Of a stretch of DNA of 61,312 bases, positions 43,816 to 53,222 are shown piece by piece. How positions within the stretch are numbered: the first letter of the stretch is position 1; each line of letters begins with the position of its first letter. Under the pieces are notes generated by a model, which had not been told where the DNA came from, made no database searches, and saw only the letters and a list, made by a program, of their open reading frames with translations. The position numbers were made by a program, and so were the translations under genes. Source of the DNA: Arenibacter algicola (GTDB lineage Bacteria > Bacteroidota > Bacteroidia > Flavobacteriales > Flavobacteriaceae); assembly GCF_018860365.1 (NCBI RefSeq), contig NZ_JAHKPO010000011.1, positions 34,493 to 95,804 of the forward strand. The letters are read 5' to 3'.

Positions 43816-44997
43816 ATGCAACCAAAAACCAACCGAATAGAATCCATTGACATATTAAGAGGTTTGGTGATGGTTATTATGGCCTTGGATCATGTTCGCG
43901 ATTATTTTAACTATGGTTCATTTTTTATTGACCCTACCGATGTGGAAACCACAACACCCATTTTGTTCTTTACGCGTTTTATTACTCATTACTGTGCCCC
44001 GGTATTTGTTTTTCTTGCCGGAACTTCCGCTTTTCTATACGGAAGAAACAAGACAAGACCACAGCTCTTCAAATTCCTGCTCACTAGGGGCATTTGGTTG
44101 ATTTTTATGGAAATTGTGGTCAACAACTTAATCTGGACCTTTGACCTTACTTACAGTTTTCCCATACTCCAAGTTATTTGGGCCATAGGCTTTAGTATGA
44201 TATGTTTATCATTTCTTATCTATTTACCAAAAAAAATTATCCTTGTTATTGGTTTGGTTATTATTGTGGGACATAATCTTTTGGACGGTGTTGTAATGCA
44301 GGGGAACAGTCTGCAATCTATAATCTGGTATCTTTTGCACCAGAACCACGCCTTGGTAATCGGCCCCGATAAAATGATTTTGTTTCATTACCCTGTTATC
44401 CCTTGGATTGGATTGATGGCATTGGGGTATTGCTTGGGACAGCTTTACATAAAAGGCTTTGATGCAAAACTAAGACGGACATGGCTGTTGCGCATGGGCT
44501 TAGGAGCCTTGACCCTATTCTTTGTAATCCGGGGGTTGAATGTCTACGGGGATTTGGTGCCATGGACCCTTGAGGACACCAATACTAAAACAATTATTTC
44601 CTTTTTTAACGTTACCAAGTACCCTCCTTCCTTGGCATTTGTTCTTATTACCATTGGTCCGGCCCTTCTTTTCCTATATGCCATAGAAAATGTAAAAAAC
44701 TCTATTTCCAATTTCTTTATGGTCTTTGGGCGAGTTCCCTTCTTCTATTATTTTCTACATGTACTTGTAATTCATCTTGTGGCTATAATTGGAATTCTAA
44801 TTTTTGGCGGCAATTGGAAAGACATGATATTAACTGCCGATGTATTTATGAATGAAACATTGGCTACCTATGGATATCCCCTTTGGATCACCTATATGGT
44901 TTGGATCGGGATAATACTTGCCCTCTATCCCCTATGCAAAAAATACATGATTTATAAGGCAAACAATCGGGATAAATGGTGGTTGAGCTATTTATAA
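43816..44997 (+). CDS. DUF1624/heparan-glucosaminide acetyltransferase-like membrane protein
   Basis: Protein of 393 aa with about ten membrane helices. The opening RIESIDILRGLVMVIMALDHVRDYF (shown here in short: DILRGLV, LDHVRDYF) is the signature of the DUF1624/HGSNAT family, whose His takes acetyl groups from cytoplasmic acetyl-CoA across the membrane. Conserved features follow: FTRFITHYCAPVFVFLAG and YPVIPWIGLMALGYCLG. I infer transfer of an acyl group onto a substrate on the outer face of the inner membrane. It is 134 bp after the CoA ligase; membership in the cluster is likely but not proven. Confidence 0.88.
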   Translation: MQPKTNRIESIDILRGLVMVIMALDHVRDYFNYGSFFIDPTDVETTTPILFFTRFITHYCAPVFVFLAGTSAFLYGRNKTRPQLFKFLLTRGIWLIFMEIVVNNLIWTFDLTYSFPILQVIWAIGFSMICLSFLIYLPKKIILVIGLVIIVGHNLLDGVVMQGNSLQSIIWYLLHQNHALVIGPDKMILFHYPVIPWIGLMALGYCLGQLYIKGFDAKLRRTWLLRMGLGALTLFFVIRGLNVYGDLVPWTLEDTNTKTIISFFNVTKYPPSLAFVLITIGPALLFLYAIENVKNSISNFFMVFGRVPFFYYFLHVLVIHLVAIIGILIFGGNWKDMILTADVFMNETLATYGYPLWITYMVWIGIILALYPLCKKYMIYKANNRDKWWLSYL

Positions 44998-45044
44998 GGA
45001 AGATTTGTTGCCCATCTTCATATGAACCATATGACCTATAATTC

Positions 45045-46484
45045 TTATACCCCAACAAAAACTTTTTTCTTTTGGGAAGTATATACCCAAAAAGCAATAG
45101 TAATGGTCAAGGTTATTAGTGTACCTCCTATATAAGAAATTTCGTTTGGCAATTGGAAACCTTCCGGGGCAATTAAAATATAGGTACTACACACCATTGT
45201 CATAAAAATTGCCGGCAAAAGGGTAACCCAATATGCCTTGTTTTCATAGATTAGATAGGCAGTTATAGTCCAAAGTACGATCATGGCCAGGGTTTGGTTG
45301 CTCCATGCAAAATAACGCCATATAATTCCAAAATCGATCTGAGTCAGTATAAAGGCAATGACAAACAAAGGCAAACTTATAAGTAGCCTGTTCACTATTT
45401 TCTTTTGGTTGGACTTAAATATATCGGATAGTATTAAACGTGCAGACCTGAAAGCGGTATCGCCAGATGTAATGGGTGCAGCCACAATTCCCAATAAAGC
45501 CAGTACTCCCCCTATTTGGCCCAACATGTTAAGCGATATTTCGTTGGCCGCCCAAGCTGCATTGTTGTTATTGGCTATCATAGCACCGTTTAAACCTTCT
45601 ACATTGCCAAAAAACGTCATAGCAGCCGCAGCCCATATCAAGGCTACGATGCCCTCTGTGACCATAGTACCGTAAAATATCTTTCTCCCTAGAGTTTCGT
45701 TCTTCATACAGCGCGCCATTAGTGGGGATTGGGTTGCATGGAAACCGGAAATAGCACCACATGCAATGGTTATAAAAAGAATAGGAAACAAGGGTGTTGC
45801 CTCTGGATCGCTGGTCATATTTCTTAAATTCCCTGGTACCAATTCGGGAATATTATAGTCTCCAAAAAAAAGTGCAAATAGCAGTCCTATTGCCATTAGC
45901 AACATAGCCACTCCGAATATTGGGTAGAGCTTGCTTATTAATTTATCTATAGGCAATAAAGTAGACAGAATATAGTAAACCAAAATAATGGCTACCCAAA
46001 TCCAAACATTCCACATATTCCCTGTCATACCATCTATTATTTTCGCCGGACCTACCAAAAAGACGGTCCCAACAAATATTAAAAGCACTACCGAGAAAAG
46101 ACGCATAAACTGTTTTGCAGTAGGTCCAAGGTATATCCCGACCACTTCACTAATGCTCAATCCATCGTGTCTTATAGACAACATTCCTGAAAAATAGTCA
46201 TGAACTGCCCCTGCAAATATGCTTCCTAAAACGATCCACAAAAAGGCCGCTGGTCCAAACATGGCTCCTGCGATAGCGCCAAAAATTGGCCCCAAGCCTG
46301 CTATATTCAAAAATTGGATCAGAAAAACCTTCCAAGTGGGCAATGTCATAAAATCTACATCATCCCTAAGCCTAATGGCCGGGGTTTCCCTATCCTTATC
46401 CACGCCAAATATCCGTTCCATAAACTTGCCGTAGGTAAAATAACCTAGTATTAAAACTCCAATTGATAATAAAAATGATATCAT
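45045..46484 (-). CDS. cstA: CstA-family carbon starvation protein/peptide or pyruvate transporter
   Basis: Protein of 479 aa with about 12 membrane helices. CstA signatures include GPIFGAIAGAMFGPAAFLW (about 65-83), GAVHDYFSGMLSIRHDG near 92-108, and SGFHATQSPLMARCMKNE near 245. Shorter than the E. coli protein (about 700 aa), as is usual in Bacteroidota. Known members import peptides or pyruvate under starvation. It is the last gene in the minus-strand group with the FAD and Gfo enzymes, so its cargo may be a product of their chemistry. Confidence 0.9.
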   Translation of the reverse strand: MISFLLSIGVLILGYFTYGKFMERIFGVDKDRETPAIRLRDDVDFMTLPTWKVFLIQFLNIAGLGPIFGAIAGAMFGPAAFLWIVLGSIFAGAVHDYFSGMLSIRHDGLSISEVVGIYLGPTAKQFMRLFSVVLLIFVGTVFLVGPAKIIDGMTGNMWNVWIWVAIILVYYILSTLLPIDKLISKLYPIFGVAMLLMAIGLLFALFFGDYNIPELVPGNLRNMTSDPEATPLFPILFITIACGAISGFHATQSPLMARCMKNETLGRKIFYGTMVTEGIVALIWAAAAMTFFGNVEGLNGAMIANNNNAAWAANEISLNMLGQIGGVLALLGIVAAPITSGDTAFRSARLILSDIFKSNQKKIVNRLLISLPLFVIAFILTQIDFGIIWRYFAWSNQTLAMIVLWTITAYLIYENKAYWVTLLPAIFMTMVCSTYILIAPEGFQLPNEISYIGGTLITLTITIAFWVYTSQKKKVFVGV

Positions 46485-46537
46485 CTAAAAAATTTTATAA
46501 TTTTAATTTTATCACAAACGTTATACCCCTGATGCCC

Positions 46538-47653
46538 CTATTCCATTTCCTCCAAAAATTCGGCTACAATATAAGCGTATATATGGTTACCCGACTCGGC
46601 GAAGCGTAAAAGCTGTGCGTTAATATCAGGGTTGGTCATTGCAATATTTTCAATGGCCGAAAGATATAATTTCAACTGATTTTTTGTCATTATCTCCAAA
46701 TTGCTGGCCAATAACACCAAAACCTCAAGCGGAGCTTCCTGAATATGATTCAGCAACAAGCTTCTATTATTTATATCAACCTCGGCAAAGCTCTCCCAAA
46801 AAGGTCTTTGTAAGCTTTCGCTTTCCCAGAACAATTTAGGAAGATTTTGTACAATATAAGTACGTACCAAGGGAATACCTAATTTAAAGATTTGTACTAT
46901 TCGATCCTTATAATCAAGATACTCCGATTCGCTCAAAGAATTAAGGGCATACATTTGATAATCCACCTCGCTGCTCATGAGCATGTAACCCTTTAATTTA
47001 TTATCGAACATGGAGGTGGTATATTCCTGTAGCTCTGCCTTAATTGGTCCATGTGCAATATTCCAAGCAACATAACAGGAATAGAGCGCTCCATCTACCA
47101 CAGATTCCTTTACCTCTGCTATGGTGGCACCCGCTATGGCATCTACACCATCCAATTCGGACTCTTTTGGTTTTAAAACCAACTCATCAATTTTCTTTCT
47201 TTTCAGAATTGAATTGTCATCCATTAATAAATGGTGCAATTTTTCATAATCCTGTTCCAAGAATTCCACATGGTCATGTTTTGTCAATGTCTGGCCCTCC
47301 ACCTTATCATAACCCGCATACGCTCCTAATAAATTCCAATAAAGTGTAATATACATTAACCTGCATTCCCCATCCGCACAGACCGGAGTGCAAATATCAG
47401 CTGTATAAAGTACTGGTCTATTCTGCTGGGTAACCAGAATATCAATATTTTGATTACCCATGGTCTCTACCTCAATAAAAAATGGAGTTGGTTTATTTTT
47501 TAACACCACACCCTCCTGCCATTCCATTGCAAAGAACTCCGGTTTTTTGCTCAAAGTTTTATTTTGCTCATCAATGCTGTAGTTCCTGACCAATTTTTGG
47601 GTCGATAAAAGTCCGAATCCGCAAATTAATATGGTGACAACTATTATTTTCAT
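46538..47653 (-). CDS. Exported protein of unknown function with FMN-binding-like motif, 371 aa
   Basis: Signal peptide about 1-19. A Cys cluster CTPVCADGEC near 90-99 is followed by LMYITLYWNLLGAYAGYD, then VDAIAGATIAEVKESVVDGAL (shortened: DAIAGATI, about 171), which recalls the SGAT motif where Thr carries FMN in RnfG/NqrC-type domains. The C-terminal half (about 230-371) is all-helical, HEAT-like. I do not recognise a named family. It is in line with the FAD enzyme (65 bp before it) and CstA (53 bp after). Confidence 0.7.
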   Translation of the reverse strand: MKIIVVTILICGFGLLSTQKLVRNYSIDEQNKTLSKKPEFFAMEWQEGVVLKNKPTPFFIEVETMGNQNIDILVTQQNRPVLYTADICTPVCADGECRLMYITLYWNLLGAYAGYDKVEGQTLTKHDHVEFLEQDYEKLHHLLMDDNSILKRKKIDELVLKPKESELDGVDAIAGATIAEVKESVVDGALYSCYVAWNIAHGPIKAELQEYTTSMFDNKLKGYMLMSSEVDYQMYALNSLSESEYLDYKDRIVQIFKLGIPLVRTYIVQNLPKLFWESESLQRPFWESFAEVDINNRSLLLNHIQEAPLEVLVLLASNLEIMTKNQLKLYLSAIENIAMTNPDINAQLLRFAESGNHIYAYIVAEFLEEME

Positions 47654-47718
47654 GATAATTTACTTACTCCTTTTATGGAATGGGAACAGTTACATGGATC
47701 TTTTAAAGGTTAACCCTA

Positions 47719-49506
47719 CTATTTCTTGGATTCTGGAATAGGGGTATATTTTTGATTTTCAATTAAATCCATATATTCATCCAAATACCCCGTATAAATA
47801 TCCCTAGGGTTTACATCGTACTTTTTACAAAGTGATGCTGCAAAACCTACAGCTGCCCCCATTTGCCCTGTTGTCCTCATAACCCTTGGTCCACCCAGCC
47901 CAACATGGCTGGTACTGAAATTTCTTCCGGCCATAAATAAATTACTTATATTTTTGGAATACAAGCTTCGGTAAGGGATATAATATTTAGGAGTCTTATA
48001 AAAAAGGGCCTCGGAAATAAAGTCAGGATTTTTCTCATCCTCCAACACCGTCTGATAATGTACGTCTACCTCCCTGGTTTCCTCAACAACACCATCGGGA
48101 AAAGTGCGACCAGATTTGGCATCGTTCAATGTAAAAATATAATCCCCGACCAATCTGCGGGATTCGCGTTTACCAACTAGATAAGATACCCATTCCAATT
48201 TTCGATGGGCATGTTCAGGTAGTTTTTTCGCGTTACCAAAAGAACCATATATAGCTCTTAGCATATGATCGCGGATTTCCTCGGCATCGTCTATTTGATT
48301 AAGATCATTACGGCTAAACTCCCACTGCCATTCCCCTTTCACCTTGGCATAATCCCTAGCCACTGGCATTGCCCAAGGTACCTCTGGAAATTCTGCCACT
48401 TCTTCTGCCTCATAGGAACGCCAAAGTACGGAAGATCCCATCACGGCATTATCTGGCTGTTTCGGACTCCATAATTCCCCATGCTCTTTCCATTCTTCCC
48501 CGTATTGGTCCACACTTTCCCTACCATAAGAAAATTCTGCTCCGGCCCAAAAACCTATCCAACCATCTCCGGTTGAATCTACAAATAGCGGGGCCTCAAA
48601 GCGAATGCGTTCCGCTGATGCAGTTTGACGTGCATCCACATAACTGATTTTATTTTCAACTGCTTTTGCATCATAGGCCCTCCAATTTAAAAAGAGGGAA
48701 ATATTCTCGTAACTTTTTACATTGTTATCCCTTTTTATTTGGTCGTTATGTGCTTCGGGAGAGCCATTGGGATAATGTTCCGTATCCAACTTTTTTAGGA
48801 TCCGTTCAAAATTGCCATATATACCCAGAGTGTGTACCCTAATTTCACTACTGGCATTACCTCCCAAAACAGGTCGGTCATGAATTAGCGCAACCTGAAG
48901 CCCTTGCTCTGCTGCCGCTATAGCCGCTGCGCAACCAGCAATTCCTCCACCAACAACAACTAAATCATATTTCTTGGTGATTTTGGGTGCCAACGGCTCC
49001 ATAACTACAGTTTTCCTCCAAGTAGCCAACTTTTTCATGGATGAAGGTGGTTCAACGTCAGAAGTAGTAAAATAGATGGCATCACATCGACCATTAAAAC
49101 CTGTAAGGTCTACAAGTTCCAAAATATTCTTTTTATTCGTTATCTGAACAGCTCCGGCATACTCCCAACCCCATCCAGAACGGAGGCCTAATGTATTTTC
49201 CAACACCAAGCCATTCACCTTTATCTGGAATTTTCCCGGTGCTTCCCATTCTCCCGGTACCCAATTCTTGGTTCGTACCCAAACCTTATATTCTCCATTC
49301 TTTTTAAAATTTACCTGGGTTTGCGCATTTTCCACAGGTACACCCATACCATGGGCCAGGAGATAGGAAGAACCCATTTGTTCAATGAATTGAGGATCAA
49401 CGACCCACCCCCCTTTTTCGTCAAAACTTTCCGCTTCCAGTAACAAATCTTGGGATATCATAAAATTTATACCGAAGAAGCACAAAATCAGAACTAAATA
49501 TTTCAT
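47719..49506 (-). CDS. Exported FAD-dependent oxidoreductase with N-terminal carbohydrate-binding-like domain
   Basis: Protein of 595 aa. Signal peptide 1-19 (FFGINFMISQ). Residues 20-155 form a beta domain (LLLEAESFDEKGGWVVD; GEYKVWVRTKNWVPGEW) like carbohydrate-binding jelly rolls. The FAD fold follows with DLVVVGGGIAGCAAAIAA (about 183-200) and GGNASSEIRVH; SRRLVGDYIFTLND near 440 and NLFMAGRNFSTSHVGLG near 535 complete the PF12831-type pattern. Such proteins accompany polysaccharide degradation in Bacteroidota and Planctomycetes. Substrate unknown. Confidence 0.9.
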   Translation of the reverse strand: MKYLVLILCFFGINFMISQDLLLEAESFDEKGGWVVDPQFIEQMGSSYLLAHGMGVPVENAQTQVNFKKNGEYKVWVRTKNWVPGEWEAPGKFQIKVNGLVLENTLGLRSGWGWEYAGAVQITNKKNILELVDLTGFNGRCDAIYFTTSDVEPPSSMKKLATWRKTVVMEPLAPKITKKYDLVVVGGGIAGCAAAIAAAEQGLQVALIHDRPVLGGNASSEIRVHTLGIYGNFERILKKLDTEHYPNGSPEAHNDQIKRDNNVKSYENISLFLNWRAYDAKAVENKISYVDARQTASAERIRFEAPLFVDSTGDGWIGFWAGAEFSYGRESVDQYGEEWKEHGELWSPKQPDNAVMGSSVLWRSYEAEEVAEFPEVPWAMPVARDYAKVKGEWQWEFSRNDLNQIDDAEEIRDHMLRAIYGSFGNAKKLPEHAHRKLEWVSYLVGKRESRRLVGDYIFTLNDAKSGRTFPDGVVEETREVDVHYQTVLEDEKNPDFISEALFYKTPKYYIPYRSLYSKNISNLFMAGRNFSTSHVGLGGPRVMRTTGQMGAAVGFAASLCKKYDVNPRDIYTGYLDEYMDLIENQKYTPIPESKK

Positions 49507-49823
49507 AAAAATTTATTTTAATTGTTTTAAAAACACTTGTTTGTCATGGAGACAATAGGATCTCAAATTCAGTCTCTATTTCCTGGGTAAATTAGACAAA
49601 ATTTTACTTATACTCCAATTGCGAAGTTACCTTACAATCTTTATCGGCAACAATCCTGATGGATATAGACTACAAAGTATCGCGGAAATTGTAGAAAACA
49701 AAAGAGAAGAAATTGTTTCAATTCACTTATTTTACGCCATAACGTTCAAAATAAAGGCAGTTGGCAAGGCAAAACCCGATCAACATGTCCACAACCCAAA
49801 GTATCTAAATCTGGATGATTTTA
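49507..49823. other. Intergenic region, nothing convincing
   Basis: 317 bp between two minus-strand genes. A plus-strand frame (49619-49939) overlaps the following gene on the opposite strand and has no protein-like features. No terminator, promoter box or RNA is seen. Confidence 0.4.
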
Positions 49824-51143
49824 TTATCCCTTGGGCAACACCCAGCCGTTATGGTAACGGGCATTTATCAATGCATTTGAAGCATCATCCGAAAACTGTC
49901 CGGAATAATTGTCCCAGTATATCCTATTACCTGTTTTAAAAGCTATATTTCCCATATGGCACACCAATGCCGCATCATATCCTACTTTTAAGGGAGCTTT
50001 TAATTTGGAGCCATCTCTGGATTTCACGGCTTCAATAAAATTCACAGTATGTTTATCCAATCCGTTCCCTTGGTTTTTTTGTAACGGTATACTTTGCATC
50101 TTATCCTTTTCCGATATTACCTCCCAACCACCGCGATCCAAAACTAGGGTTCCATTATTGCCAATAAAAGATATACCATGGTTACGTCCGTAATTACCAT
50201 TATCTATCCCTGTAGCATGTTCCCACAAAATTGAAAAACCATCGTACTCATAAACGGTCTGTAAGGTATCCGGTGTTTCCGATGCATCATCGGGATAGGC
50301 GAACTTGCCCCCAAGGGCCATCACCGATTTTGGAGTATTGGCCTTCATTCCATATAGTGCATAGTCCATAAGGTGCACTCCCCAATCTGTCATTAATCCT
50401 CCTGCATAATCCCAGTACCATCTAAAATTAAAATGGAACCTATTGGCATTAAAAGGTTTCTTGGGTGCTGGCCCCAACCACATATCATAATCCACTCCAG
50501 CAGGAGTAGCGGTATCCGGCAAAACTGGGATAGACCCCATCCAACCCTGATAGGCCCAGGCTTTTGCCAAACGAATTTCCCCCAATTTTCCGGAATGGAC
50601 AAAGTCTATGGCATCCACGAAATGGGGCTGACTCCTTTGCCATTGCCCTATTTGCACCATTCGATCACTTGCCTGTACAGAACTTAACATAAGGTTACAT
50701 TCCTCTATGGAATTGGCCAAAGGTTTTTCGCAATACACATCTTTCCCTGCCTTTACAGCATCTGAAAGTTGTAGGCAATGCCAATGATCCGGAGTGCCAA
50801 TAATTACCACATCAACATCCTTATCCTCCAATAATTTTCTATAGTCCTTGTATAACTTTGGTTTTTTTATTCCTGCCTTTTCCAAATCGGCCGTTCTCTT
50901 TTTCAGTACACTATCATCCACATCACAAAGGGCTACAACCTCAATTTCGCTCATTTTAAGCATGGAACTCAAATCGCTAAATCCCATGCCATTGCAACCG
51001 ATCAACCCCACCCCGATTTTGTCGTTTGGACTAATATTCCTTCTAATGGAAGCCAATAGGTCCATTGGAATTAAAAATGCAGCCCCTGTACCCATGGCCA
51101 AAAGCGAGCTCTTTTTTATGAATTTTCTTCTATTCTGTATCAT
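49824..51143 (-). CDS. Tat-exported Gfo/Idh/MocA-family oxidoreductase
   Basis: Protein of 439 aa. Twin-arginine signal NRRKFIKKSSLLAMG at the N-terminus indicates folded export, usually with NAD(P) bound. Rossmann domain: GVGLIGCNGMG (about 45-55), VIIGTPDHWHCL (about 112), then DVYCEKPLANS with the intact Glu-Lys-Pro (about 134). C-terminal part: AGGLMTDWGVHLMDYALYG (about 225) and HNGWVLPKG at the end. Related proteins act on glycosides and sugar derivatives. It heads the group with the FAD enzyme and CstA. Confidence 0.92.
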   Translation of the reverse strand: MIQNRRKFIKKSSLLAMGTGAAFLIPMDLLASIRRNISPNDKIGVGLIGCNGMGFSDLSSMLKMSEIEVVALCDVDDSVLKKRTADLEKAGIKKPKLYKDYRKLLEDKDVDVVIIGTPDHWHCLQLSDAVKAGKDVYCEKPLANSIEECNLMLSSVQASDRMVQIGQWQRSQPHFVDAIDFVHSGKLGEIRLAKAWAYQGWMGSIPVLPDTATPAGVDYDMWLGPAPKKPFNANRFHFNFRWYWDYAGGLMTDWGVHLMDYALYGMKANTPKSVMALGGKFAYPDDASETPDTLQTVYEYDGFSILWEHATGIDNGNYGRNHGISFIGNNGTLVLDRGGWEVISEKDKMQSIPLQKNQGNGLDKHTVNFIEAVKSRDGSKLKAPLKVGYDAALVCHMGNIAFKTGNRIYWDNYSGQFSDDASNALINARYHNGWVLPKG

Positions 51144-51190
51144 GGTAATATGGAATTTATAAACCCTTAATGTACAAAATATTATAACAA

Positions 51191-51225
51191 AAAAGCACCA
51201 ACTTTTGGTTGGTGCTTTTTAAATC
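51191..51225 (-). terminator. Intrinsic terminator after yajC
   Basis: Perfect 12-bp stem AAAAGCACCAAC (51191-51202) and GTTGGTGCTTTT (51208-51219), loop 5 nt. On the minus strand it is followed by TTTGTTATAAT. It ends the nusB-DUF1573-yajC transcript. Confidence 0.85.
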
Positions 51226-51239
51226 ATTCAGGAAAAAAA

Positions 51240-51527
51240 TTACTTCTTTTCGGGCGCGTTTACTTTTTTGCTCATCTCCATTGATATGGCAGTACGATCA
51301 AATTTTATTTTTCCCGCCATGGTTTCTATAACACAAGAAAAATCACTGTCATTTAAATCGACTACTTTTCCGTGCATACCACTCTTGGTAACAACTTTAT
51401 CTCCCTTTTTTAATTCTTCGGTAAATTTCTTCTCTTGTTTTTGACGTTTTCTCTGTGGTGCGATCATAAAAAAATACACCACTACAAACATTAATATTAG
51501 CGGAAGATATGGATATTGTTCTAACAT
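51240..51527 (-). CDS. yajC: Preprotein translocase subunit YajC
   Basis: Protein of 95 aa. One N-terminal membrane helix (about 8-24) followed by the family motif MIAPQRKRQKQEKKF and KKGDKVVTKSGMHGKVVDL. YajC associates with SecDF of the Sec translocon. The C-terminal domain is basic and soluble. It is the third gene of the nusB operon, 12 bp after DUF1573, an order widely kept in Flavobacteriia. Confidence 0.94.
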   Translation of the reverse strand: MLEQYPYLPLILMFVVVYFFMIAPQRKRQKQEKKFTEELKKGDKVVTKSGMHGKVVDLNDSDFSCVIETMAGKIKFDRTAISMEMSKKVNAPEKK

Positions 51528-51539
51528 AATTTTATCTAC

Positions 51540-52013
51540 TTATTTAACAGGACCTACAGGACCTGCTCCTTTTGGAGTTACAAATGCCTTTATTCTAAGT
51601 GTTTCAGTTCCTTTACTGGTATTGGCCGTAACAGTTATAGTTTTGGTAACCTGGTTTTGACCGGAACCGTTAAACTTTACCAACATTTCACCTTTTTCAC
51701 CTGGAGCTATAGGAGTATTTTTTGGAAATTCCGGTATAGTACAGCCACAGCTACTTTTTGCATCGGTAATAATCAATGGAGCATCACCAGTATTTGTAAA
51801 TGTAAAAATAGTTTCTTGTGGTGCGTTTTGATCGATTGAACCAAAATCGTGCTCTACTTTATCGAACTCCATCACAGGAAGACTTTTGGCAGCTGCATCC
51901 CTTTCGGCAGCAACTTCTACATTGGAAGCTTCAATTTTACTGGAGGCCTTTTCCTTACAGGAAGAAAGGACAAGAACAGAAATAATACTTAAGGTTAAGA
52001 ATATTCTTTTCAT
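51540..52013 (-). CDS. DUF1573 lipoprotein
   Basis: Protein of 157 aa. Lipobox VLSSCK (Cys about 19). One immunoglobulin-like DUF1573 domain: FDKVEHDFGSID (about 50), FTFTNTGDAPLIITDAKSSCGCT (shortened: SSCGCT, about 94) and EKGEMLVKFN. The Cys pair SCGC is typical of the family. Function not known; its place in the nusB-yajC operon is conserved. Confidence 0.9.
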   Translation of the reverse strand: MKRIFLTLSIISVLVLSSCKEKASSKIEASNVEVAAERDAAAKSLPVMEFDKVEHDFGSIDQNAPQETIFTFTNTGDAPLIITDAKSSCGCTIPEFPKNTPIAPGEKGEMLVKFNGSGQNQVTKTITVTANTSKGTETLRIKAFVTPKGAGPVGPVK

Positions 52014-52145
52014 CTGTTTAAATTTAATTATTTATTAAGAGGTAAGATGCAAATCGCCATTAACTATCTTGGTTATTTCCAAGAATTACTAAGGCTCATT
52101 TCATCCCTATTAATTTTTATTTGCGCAAAATTAAGGAATATTTGT

Positions 52146-53093
52146 TTATAACAAACCCCTACCAACTTTTTTTAGTTTCCCTTCCTCCTTATATTCCCTC
52201 ACCAGCTTATCCAGAATTCCATTGATGAATATGCTACTTTTAGGTGTGGAATACTCCTTTGCAATTTCTAAAAACTCGTTTATGGTAACCCGTTCCGGTA
52301 TCGATGGAAAATTGAGTAGTTCGCAAATTGCCATTTTCAAAAGTATGGCATCAATATCCGCAATTCGATCTTTGTCCCAATTAGGGGTTTTACCTTCGAT
52401 CTCCTGTTCCAATTTGGAATTGTTAAGCAATGTTTTTGTCAAAAGCCTATTGGCATATACCATATCGTCCTCATCCTTAAAAAGAGGTGGTAAAAAATAT
52501 GAAGGAACAGTACTTTCCTTTACTTTTTTAAACTGCTTTAGGAGAAAGGTATTTACAATGGGGATATCATCTACCCAAGTTAATTTATCATCTTCAAAAT
52601 AATCGTAAATCTTTTCGTTGGGCGCAATTATATCCCTGAACAAATCGATGATCAGCCTTTTGTCCTCCTCATAAGTACTATCGGGATTGGACATATATTT
52701 GGCATATATATCACTTTCCATGACCTCATTGTAAATTATCCTGATGTACTCTTCGTTCAAATACCAGTTGTTCAATTTTCTTTTGGACAATTCATCCTTT
52801 AATGTCTTGTTTTCGGCAATTTGAAGCAAAAGCTTATTCCTTAGGAATTTTTCCTTATTGGGATAGGAATCCGCGCTGTTTTTCAGATATTTTTTTGAGG
52901 AAAGGCTTAACTGATTCTCCGCCCTTTCATGTAACTCTATAAAAAGACTCAGCATTAACAGGTAAAGAGTGTACATGTTCTCTATGCTTACTTTCAAAAA
53001 TTTCTCTTGTTTTTCAAGGGAATCATCCTTCGATTGTGTCAATGCATAAATACATTGCATAACTTTAACCCTAATGTGCCTTCTTGTAAGCAT
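52146..53093 (-). CDS. nusB: Transcription antitermination factor NusB
   Basis: Protein of 315 aa, longer than the 140 residues of E. coli NusB, with an N-terminal extension usual in Bacteroidota. It opens MLTRRHIRVKVMQCIYAL, and the C-terminal half holds the RNA-binding fold ending in IPERVTINEFLEIAKEYSTPKS and FINGILDKLV. NusB with NusE binds boxA RNA to prevent early termination in rRNA operons. A TATTTTTG box at 53135-53142 lies 42 nt upstream and is a likely promoter. Confidence 0.94.
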   Translation of the reverse strand: MLTRRHIRVKVMQCIYALTQSKDDSLEKQEKFLKVSIENMYTLYLLMLSLFIELHERAENQLSLSSKKYLKNSADSYPNKEKFLRNKLLLQIAENKTLKDELSKRKLNNWYLNEEYIRIIYNEVMESDIYAKYMSNPDSTYEEDKRLIIDLFRDIIAPNEKIYDYFEDDKLTWVDDIPIVNTFLLKQFKKVKESTVPSYFLPPLFKDEDDMVYANRLLTKTLLNNSKLEQEIEGKTPNWDKDRIADIDAILLKMAICELLNFPSIPERVTINEFLEIAKEYSTPKSSIFINGILDKLVREYKEEGKLKKVGRGLL

Positions 53094-53134
53094 TTTTAAA
53101 GAACTTTAGTAAAATATATAAAACTATTCGGGTA

Positions 53135-53142
53135 CAAAAATA
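53135..53142 (-). promoter_or_regulatory. Candidate -7 promoter box (TATTTTTG) for nusB
   Basis: Exact TAnnTTTG match on the minus strand upstream of the nusB ATG. Confidence 0.4.
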
Positions 53143-53222
53143 GGATTATATTTTTTAATCCGAACTACCTTTTTGGGTATTATCTTATGTGTTTTATAAC
53201 ATTTGGTTTAGATCCAAAAAAC

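Noticed and set aside
35551..44997. Classical polyketide or non-ribosomal peptide biosynthetic cluster
   Set aside because: SnoaL, methyltransferase and CoA ligase are suggestive, but no ketosynthase, acyl carrier or NRPS domain is present, and the SnoaL proteins carry export signals.
49619..49939. 106-aa plus-strand frame
   Set aside because: Runs into the antisense of the Tat-exported oxidoreductase gene and lacks any protein-like pattern.
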